64,000 bases of DNA, from contig JAJEKV010000102.1 in NCBI GenBank assembly GCA_021234155.1, forward strand, positions 1,606,456 to 1,670,455, written 5' to 3'. How positions within the stretch are numbered: the first letter of the stretch is position 1; each line of letters opens with the position of its first letter. This stretch comes from Isoetes taiwanensis (taxonomy: Eukaryota > Streptophyta > Lycopodiopsida > Isoetales > Isoetaceae). Under the pieces are notes generated by a model that was not told where the DNA came from, made no database searches, and saw only the letters and a list, made by a program, of their open reading frames with translations. Position numbers and translations under genes: made by a program. This document shows, piece by piece, positions 57,613-64,000 of this stretch.

Positions 57613-57986
57613 GTTTGTCGTTCTCAGAGCTTCATCTGTGCATGACTTGGCATTATACATACTTGAGGTTCTAAATGAGCATCTTCAATTATTGAGTCCT
57701 CAGTAATCATCACCACCAACAAGGTGACCTAGCAATTGCACTAATGACCTGTGGTGCAATTGCAAATTTTTTTTAAAAAAAAGAGATTTTAGCTTGTTTT
57801 GGAGTTATGATTTCAAATTTTTTGTGAAGTAATAGATTGCAATTCAAAACGAGTATTTCTAGAAAGACAGCCAATAAATATAACATCCATCCTCAAATAA
57901 AAGAACAATTAAGACATAATTATGAAAAAAGAGAAATAAACATTTTTTTCGACTTAAAAAATAGCACTTTTACGAAAGTCATCTTA

Positions 57987-59254
57987 TCAAATGTCAAGAG
58001 GAACTTCTTTATGAAGAATAATTTCTTCATCATCTTTTTCAATCTCTGGACGAGTATCTCGAGCAGTAAGAACAGGTTTTTGCTCGGCTGGTTCCTCCAA
58101 TTTCTGCATATCTTCAAGGGAAATCAAGTCAACAAAATCTGCAAGATCGTCTGTATTTCCGGTAAGTGGTGGTTGGACTTCAGAGCTTGTTGGTTTGGCA
58201 CTACCATCAATATCCTTAGCACCAAGTTCATGGTTCTCATCAGGCATACTTTGCAAAGAACTAATTCTCGACCTAACAAATGCCATAGAGTCCTTGTCAA
58301 TATCAATTGCAATACAATTTTGTCCTTTCCTCAAGGCACATGCAGTAGTAGTTCCAAAACCAGAAAATGCATCAACAATCCAATCTCCTGGTTGAGAGAA
58401 CATTTCGATCAAGGTGTTGATTAAACTTTGAGGCTTTTGATATGAACTGACAACTCTTCCTTGATGCACAGGATCTGTAAGTTTCTGTAAAACAGCTGGC
58501 CACTGAAAAACATTTCGGAAGTCCATTCCAGTAGTGTTATAATGGAGAATGCTTCTTTTCGAATCTAATTTATAGTAACCAATGTGGAGCATCTCCCAGA
58601 CATTAACAAGTGTAGCTCATCCACCATGTACTCTCACATTTGTCTTCAACCTGCATACGAGTAAATGAGATAAAGTTTAATCATTGCTATGACAGCATAA
58701 TGAAGGTATTGCTTGAGAATAGGTAAAATCTTTTGTAAAAGGTAATAGCTAAGATGATGGTCATTGCTATGATGGCATAGCAAAAAGTAAACAAGTTGCT
58801 AAAGTGAGACAAGAACTTACCATATTGCTGGCTCATAGCCCGCATTGCAATGTTCCTTCATTGCAGCTTGGGCTAGACCCTCCTGATTGCTAGAATGAAA
58901 GACAACTATTCTCCACAGTCGAGCAGTGTTTAGTTTCTTAAACTTACTCAAAAAAACATCGAACTCGGCATAAGTAAATGCACTTTCATCTCGACAACTA
59001 TATGGCAACTTGAAGCCATATGGAATATTAGCAATGAATAAGGTAAAGTCTCGAGGATTCAAGGCTCTATCAATGTAAACACAATTTCCTTAAAACACTT
59101 GGTATAAACAGTTTTGACCATAGAGAGTAAAGCTCTCAAACTTAGACGGCACAATACGTGAGGCAGCCTCCTATTTTGATTTGAGCTTGCTACGTTCCAT
59201 CTTGCATAGCCTTACAAGATTTAAAAATCTTGGTGGCACAGGATCCTTCTTTTT
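57987..59254 (-). pseudogene. Bacterial-type (class beta) N4/N6 DNA methyltransferase, spliced, with three in-frame stops
   Basis: On the minus strand, exon 59254-58821 is joined to exon 58650-57987 by an intron with GTAAGT and TATGCAG borders; the frame is kept across it. Motif IV comes first: FIANIPYGF (about 59035-59012), where bacterial enzymes have (S/N/D)PPY. After the intron come KPQSLINTLIEMFSQPGD and WIVDAFSGFGTT (motif I, SAM-binding, about 58372-58346), then CIAIDIDKDSM. The order IV before I is the beta arrangement of m4C/m6A methyltransferases. An acidic tail ends at 57987. Three in-frame stops occur: TAG (59171-59173), TAA (59090-59092) and TGA (58617-58619). All could come from CAG, CAA and CGA by C-to-T changes. 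An upstream exon may lie at 59598-59536. It is probably a recent pseudogene of a nuclear gene; its normal role would be DNA base methylation. Confidence 0.75.
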
Positions 59255-59837
59255 CTGCAAGCAAAAAAACATGTTCCATGAAATGATAAATTATCCAAAA
59301 TGACAATGTTAAATGGAAGGCAAAAAGGAGCGGTGCCCATAACTAGATAAGCAACTGTAGTTAAAAATGTTGCAAGCCTATGATGGCACAGCATAGCATA
59401 ATATAAACAACCGAGTGAAACCTTGCGAGTCTACGACGGCATAACACAAAAGCATTTAAAAATTAATCCAACACGACATTGCAACAACACAACAACATGC
59501 AAAAAAAGTATTAGGTAGATGACTTTATTTGATACTTCATCTTAGGAAGCTCAGTAGATCTCGAACCACCACCAACATCCCTTTCTGTTTCAGTCCTCCT
59601 GCATTCCTATGAACACAAGTTTAGAAAACACTTGCACCTACAACACTACATTTAACTACAAACATGTGTTCTAAAAACTGTAATATGTCTATGATGTTAT
59701 AGACATCTTGAAGTTTTGAAGGTAGAAATGCTCCATCAAATACTCTAGTACAAGACAATACTAAATATTATAGTATTTTTTGCCTCAAGTAAGAAAACCA
59801 CAGATTGATTACAGACAGCTAAACATTGTACTACTAA

Positions 59838-60175
59838 GTTGTACCATGTCTGTGATGTCATGACTAAGGTCTTCTTAAAACATGTTATGCCTATAATGTT
59901 ATAGCAGAAAACATTGAAATAAGCACACTTCGTACTAAGTTGTACCATGTCTTTTGTAAGGCCTTTTGTAAAACATGCTACGCCTATGCCGTCATAGCAG
60001 AAGACATTGAAATACTATCTGTCTACAACGTTATAGTTGGTCTTTTGTAAAACATGCTATGCCTATGCCATCATAGCACAAGACATTGAAATACTGTACT
60101 GTGTCTATAACGTTATGGTTAAGGCCTTTTAAAAACGTGCCATGCCTATGCCATCATAGTACAAAACAATGAAAT
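59838..60175. repeat. Imperfect tandem repeat, about four units of 85-100 bp
   Basis: Each unit has CTTTTGTAAAACATGCTATGCCTATGCC(G/A)TCATAGCA followed by GACATTGAAAT and a TCTATAACGTTATGG-type word. Units diverge at 10-20%. Each contains two of the palindromic words, so the tandem array amplifies them. Confidence 0.8.
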
Positions 60176-60963
60176 ATGCACATGAAGTCTATCTTGGACT
60201 ACTAAAAGGCCTATATTCAGATCTTACAAAGATAGTACAGCACAAAGCTACAAATAAGCGTCCAATCTATCCACCCAAAGTAAAATTGCTTACAAAATGA
60301 GACTAAAAAATAAGAAAACCAACAAAAAAAACAGTAAAAAAGAGACTAAAACAAGGCTGAAAAAAACTTAAAATATCTCAAAATACAGCAAAAAGATTAC
60401 CTAGAACTTGAAAAAAGACTGAAAATGCAGAAGAAAAGATAAATTACTTACCTGTTTCCACCCATTGCTTTCTGTTATGCAGTTTCTTTTAGAGGAAGAA
60501 CGAATTTGCAGGAAGAGGCAAACTCCAAAGGCACAGTGAGGCGCTCCGCAGCGTATGAATGAGAAAAAAAATTCCTTTAAGTACTAATTTGCTTGACTGT
60601 AAAATTCCATCACTTGTTTATAAGATTGTGCATGGCAATAAAGCTTCTGGTCTGAGTAACAAATCTGCCAGGTGGCTCTTGCTATGCCGTCATAGCAAAT
60701 TGATGTTTAAAAACTTCATCTACAAAGTGCTTTCTAGGTCTTTACTTCTGAAAAATTAATCTTCTTCTCTATCAGCGATTTTTTTTATGGAAAAACAATC
60801 TGCTTGTTAAAACCGATTGGAAAAATCCTTCTTTGAACCCACTGATAAAATCGAATTGGAAAATCAAATGGAAGTGATTGGCAAACCTGTTGGATAAATC
60901 GAATGAGAAAAACGAATCTGGTATGCCATCCTGTGAATTTGCCTGCTGCTATGCCGTCATAGA

Positions 60964-61063
60964 TATCTATCTGCTGTCTCCTACCTGCCGAACATGAAAA
61001 CGACCTACTTGGCTATCTATCTACTGTCTCCTACATGCCGAATATGAAAATGGGCTACTTGGA
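60964..61063. repeat. 2 x 50 bp tandem repeat
   Basis: The unit TATCTATCTGCTGTCTCC followed by TGCCGAACATGAAAA and CTACTTGG is present twice with a few substitutions. It lies directly after a palindromic word and before the L1 insertion. Confidence 0.85.
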
Positions 61064-61130
61064 AATGTTTTTACCTGGATGAACATAAAAGCTATTACTG
61101 TTTGCACTTTAAGAACCAAAATTTGCCATC

Positions 61131-62208
61131 AAGAATAATCATAGCCCTCTTTGCTCTCTTTGTGGTACCCATGATGAAACTGTCATCCATATTTTCAAGT
61201 GCCAGAAGGTCAAGGAATTCTGGAATTGGCTGTCCCAAATTAGTCCCAACCTGAAAATTCCAGATTTGGACACCATTTCCACCTCTGCTCAACTGCTGCA
61301 ACCTCAGGATTCCAAAGTTAACTCAACCATCCTTCAACTTGCCCTGTGGATTGTCTGGAAGCATAGAAATAATGTGGCACTGGCAGATAAGAAGTGTGAT
61401 CTTGTCTGGATGAAGCTCAACTTTCAATTTGAGCTGACCAGATGTGCTATGGCCCATATGGCCATAAAACGAGAGAAATTTGATTCTGACTGGCTTCTTT
61501 GGGGCACCTTTAAGTCTAATTTCTTTATTGTCCGTTTTAACTCCCTGATTGACCCGAATTCCTTTGTGGACTGCATTTTTTTTGAGCGATTAGTGTGGTG
61601 CGGTCTTGGGGGGACAATTACGCCGGATGGCGTGCCTACTCACCACTTTCGGGGACCCCAAGACAAAGCTGTTAGGCGACCTTTAAGCCTCAAATTTCTT
61701 ACGAAAGAAGCATACAACGCTCATATTTTGCACAAGTTTATTGGTGCCAACAACGGAGCTTAACGAGGCCGGTTCTCATGTTTAAGGTCTATGTATTACT
61801 ACCACAAGGTAGATGTGAAGCTGCTGGCGGTGTCTTATTGGACATTATCTGAGGTCCCCATTGATGAATTGTTGCTACTTACCCCTTCTTGGGCGAAATC
61901 AAGCCCCGGATGGCACCCGTCTTTTTGCCATGCCTATCTCCTACTCACTCCTTCCGGATCTGCACGCAAATCCACCTTCCCTTCTCAATTTATCGCCTCT
62001 CCGCATCATACTTCCCCTCCTTCATGTAATCCTCCTCTTGCAGATGGAATTTGGCTTTGATGGTGCTCTTTCAGCAAATGGTTTTGGTTGTAATTTTTTG
62101 AGTGCGGTTTTTAGGCCCGATGCTTGGTATTTGGGCTCTGAGCCCCATTTGTATGGTTTTAATTTATGATCAATAGAATCCTTCCTTTTCCTAAAAAAAA
62201 AAAAAAAG
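61131..62208 (+). mobile_element. 5'-truncated L1-type LINE with 10-bp target duplication
   Basis: ATTTGCCATC is present at 61121-61130 and at 62209-62218. The element between ends in a poly(A) run (62193-62207). It encodes the L1 ORF2 zinc-finger end: CSLCGTHDETVIHIFKC, EFWNWL, then QLALWIVWKHRN, with an open reading frame 61266-61763 for the last part. The remaining 450 bp are 3' UTR. 5' truncation is normal for LINE insertions. Confidence 0.9.
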
Positions 62209-62790
62209 ATTTGCCATCTTGCCGTTTGCCTTTTTGCACATGAAGAACAAAATTTGCCATGTAGAAAAATTTGCTATGCCGTCATAGGCTCAGCCTTTTT
62301 CTAAAAATATTGTGTCTATGATATCATAGGTATTTAACGCACACTTAACCAAAATAGTTTTGCTATGCGGTTATAGGCTCACACCTTCCCTAGAAATATA
62401 TATTCCTCGAGCCGATGCCGCATCTGTGGTAGGGCAAAGCCTTTTGGGGCGCGTGTCGGAGATATGATTCAAGACCGGTCGATAACTGGTAGTCCCTGGA
62501 AAACTTCCCCTAAGCTTGATTTTGTCTTCTAAAAGCTTATGAACAAGCATGGATGTGCTTGACTCACACCAACTCTAAGAGTTGATGGGTGGCAAGAAGT
62601 AAATCATATCTAGCCTGACCCAGTCAATATCTACACCCATGTCACCATCGCCTCCATGTAATATGCAGACCTCATTTGCTTACTATACACCCACTCAAAG
62701 TCAAAGTTCTTTCTCCGATATTCATTCGTCGCCAAGTGACTTGCCACGCTTAGTCCAAAATAACACGGTCTATAATACACCCTCAATATT

Positions 62791-63690
62791 ATGCAACAAC
62801 CTTCAAATGTCAGCACTTCAATTTTTGAAACCATGCATGAAGAGAAAGCATGTCTTCGAGGAAAATTCTTTGTCTCTTCCAAAACATGGCTACCTAGTGA
62901 ACCACTGTTATACCTTAAGTACGTTCCTCAAGTGGAACATATGATGCGTGCAGTTCAGCAGCCACTGAAAAGTTCTATAGACTTCACAGATAAGAACAAG
63001 GAAAAAGATCCTTTTGTTTCATTAAAGAACATGGAAAAGAACATAAGACTGTGCTTCAAGTACTTTAATAAGGAAGACAATAAATGGTGGGAGAGTTTCT
63101 TTGAAGTCATGACTGATGTGACTAAGTCTTTGAAGAGTACTGTCTTAGAGGTGCCCTTCAGTTGGCCTGTTAGACAAAGGCCTGACACTGCTGAGGAAAT
63201 CCAACAAGACTCTTCAATGTTTAAGATGAAGGAAGCACTTGAGGAACCTCAGAATCATGAGATGTATTTGGGACCTAGACGTGCTATAAGAAAGAAACCA
63301 TTGACTCCTGAAAAACTTGCTGACCTTCAGAAAGGAATGCTAATTGCTGTGCAATCTACGGATGATGATAAAAATCGTCCTTTCTGGATTGCAAGGATAA
63401 AAGACATCATTTTCAAGGAAAGCCTTCCCTCACAAATCAAAGTTCATTGGTATGCCATTGTGCCAGCAGATCCTTATATTGATCGATATGATCCAGTGGT
63501 CATAAGTGTAAAAAAAGGAAAAAAAGCAACAAATAAAAAACACATAGATATAATAGACTTGTGTGAGACCCAAGTCTTAGCTTATGACTTCACGCTGAAG
63601 GTTGACAACAAGCTACGCTTGACCTGCTCAAATTTGTGTGATGAGGAAATGATGATGACAATGATGAAGAGGGCTCCTCCAGCTCCTTAA
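62791..63690 (+). CDS. Gene-like ORF of unknown function with a possible BAH/chromo-like barrel
   Basis: The open frame of 299 codons has good coding composition. The N-terminal half has FVSSKTWLPSE and a Lys/Glu-rich middle (DNKWWESFFEVM). LGPRRAIRKKPLTPEKLADL leads into KGMLIAVQSTDDD, PFWIARIKDI, IKVHWYAI and IIDLCETQVLAYDF. The pattern (FWIA-V/I...hHWY...hxxxVLxYxF) resembles small beta-barrel modules (BAH/chromo/Tudor-like) found in chromatin proteins and in some transposon-derived proteins. I cannot place the family. The start is uncertain; an overlapping frame starts at 62639, so an upstream exon may exist. It is divergent to the methyltransferase gene, with 3.5 kb between. Confidence 0.5.
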   Translation: MQQPSNVSTSIFETMHEEKACLRGKFFVSSKTWLPSEPLLYLKYVPQVEHMMRAVQQPLKSSIDFTDKNKEKDPFVSLKNMEKNIRLCFKYFNKEDNKWWESFFEVMTDVTKSLKSTVLEVPFSWPVRQRPDTAEEIQQDSSMFKMKEALEEPQNHEMYLGPRRAIRKKPLTPEKLADLQKGMLIAVQSTDDDKNRPFWIARIKDIIFKESLPSQIKVHWYAIVPADPYIDRYDPVVISVKKGKKATNKKHIDIIDLCETQVLAYDFTLKVDNKLRLTCSNLCDEEMMMTMMKRAPPAP

Positions 63691-63819
63691 GCGAAAATGA
63701 GACACACTCACCCCGAATTTTGGTCCACTGTTGAAAAGTATAGTTTTCTTAGGTCCACATGTTCTTTATTCAGAGATTTCAAAAAAGGCTACATGTAGAT
63801 CTGTGGAGGTGTGGTTTTA

Positions 63820-64000
63820 CTAACTAATGGTGTTGTTTTTTAAGTGAACAAGGAATGTCCAACTTGTTATTTTTAAGGAGGTTGGTTTTTTTTTTTTTTA
63901 GGGCGTGTGGTTTTTTAAGGAGGTATGTTTTTGTTGAAAGAAGCGTGGTTTTTCTTTTTGAGGTAGTGGTGTTTTAAGGAGGTGTAGTTTTGGAGGTGTG
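63820..64000 (+). repeat. T/G-rich imperfect repeat (AAGGAGGT-GTTTTT)
   Basis: AAGGAGGT followed by T/G runs recurs at 63877, 63918 and 63978, with related GTGGTTTT words between and a T tract at about 63885-63900. It lies after the stop of the preceding ORF and runs to the window edge. It is probably a low-complexity element or 3' UTR tract. Confidence 0.6.

Larger units (their letters stand above)
58680..62375. repeat. Dispersed short palindromic words CTATG-N4-CATAG
   Basis: GCTATGCCGTCATAGC and variants recur. Clear cases are 58686, 58766-58781, 59974, 60063, 60681-60696, 60949-60962, 62272-62287, 62308 and 62360, with others decayed (about 15-18 in total). Half-sites CTATG/CATAG are conserved while the four central bases vary (CCGT, ATGG, CCAT, ATAT). 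They occur on both sides of the truncated L1 (61131-62208) and in the introns/flank of the methyltransferase gene, but not elsewhere in the window that I could see. Confidence 0.75.

Noticed and set aside
57837-58424. Plus-strand frame of 195 codons
   Set aside because: Antisense shadow of the methyltransferase exon, which has clear motifs on the minus strand.
58617-59173. Nuclear U-to-C editing as the default explanation of the methyltransferase stops
   Set aside because: Only organellar transcripts are known to be edited this way; deamination in a pseudogene is simpler. Kept only as a testable alternative.
1-64000. CRISPR arrays, operons, bacterial promoters, tRNA genes
   Set aside because: No spaced identical short repeats of CRISPR type; the genome is eukaryotic. 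The only tRNA-related words are retrotransposon primer sites.

Overview
The window is nuclear DNA of a land plant with a large, repeat-packed genome. The evidence is nested LTR retrotransposons primed by initiator tRNA-Met, L1-type and other LINEs, Helitron ends, a piece of mitochondrial-type SSU rRNA and a plant-style GT4 glycosyltransferase. The LINE style, the repeat load and a bacterial-type DNA methyltransferase gene make a fern or other seed-free plant my best guess; that is inference. Only one gene looks intact (6838-8388). A methyltransferase gene on the minus strand (about 59254-57987) and a gene-like ORF on the plus strand (62791-63690) are the other non-transposon candidates.

Layout. 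330-3825: decayed LINE (+). 3.8-6.3 kb: duplicated AT-rich DNA. 6317-6420: strong hairpin. 6838-8388: GT4 gene. 9.3-11.6 kb: a repeat pair with palindromes. 11.76-12.3 kb: mitochondrial rRNA fragments. 13896-20074: full-length but broken L1 (-) with target duplication. 20.1-22.7 kb: Helitron-like ends and local duplications. 22.69-24.0 kb and 55.66-55.88 kb: two halves of one LINE (-), split by a 31.6 kb LTR-retrotransposon block (24007-55655, TSD TTGGT). 55.9-57.6 kb: LINE fragments. 58-60 kb: methyltransferase. 61131-62208: truncated L1. 62.8-63.7 kb: gene-like ORF.

The block is a set of nested insertions. The outer element (O) has a second chromovirus (I, 30889-46110) inserted in its reverse transcriptase. 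I has a 1.87 kb insert in gag. O's 3' LTR holds a 5.3 kb insert that includes a Helitron and a fragment resembling glyoxal oxidase.

The main discovery is that both chromoviruses carry an extra gene upstream of gag-pol that ends in a histone H3 fold. In O the protein begins [10 protein letters not shown], the H3 tail, runs through about 270 charged residues and ends in an almost complete H3 core. I has a degraded homologue. Both elements also carry a second conserved ORF of unknown function (ORF B), and GC-rich hairpin repeats next to the H3 ORF. Their integrases end in a chromodomain, the class of module that reads H3 tails, so each element family encodes both an H3-like protein and a potential H3-tail reader. 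I know of no described LTR retrotransposon with this set of genes.
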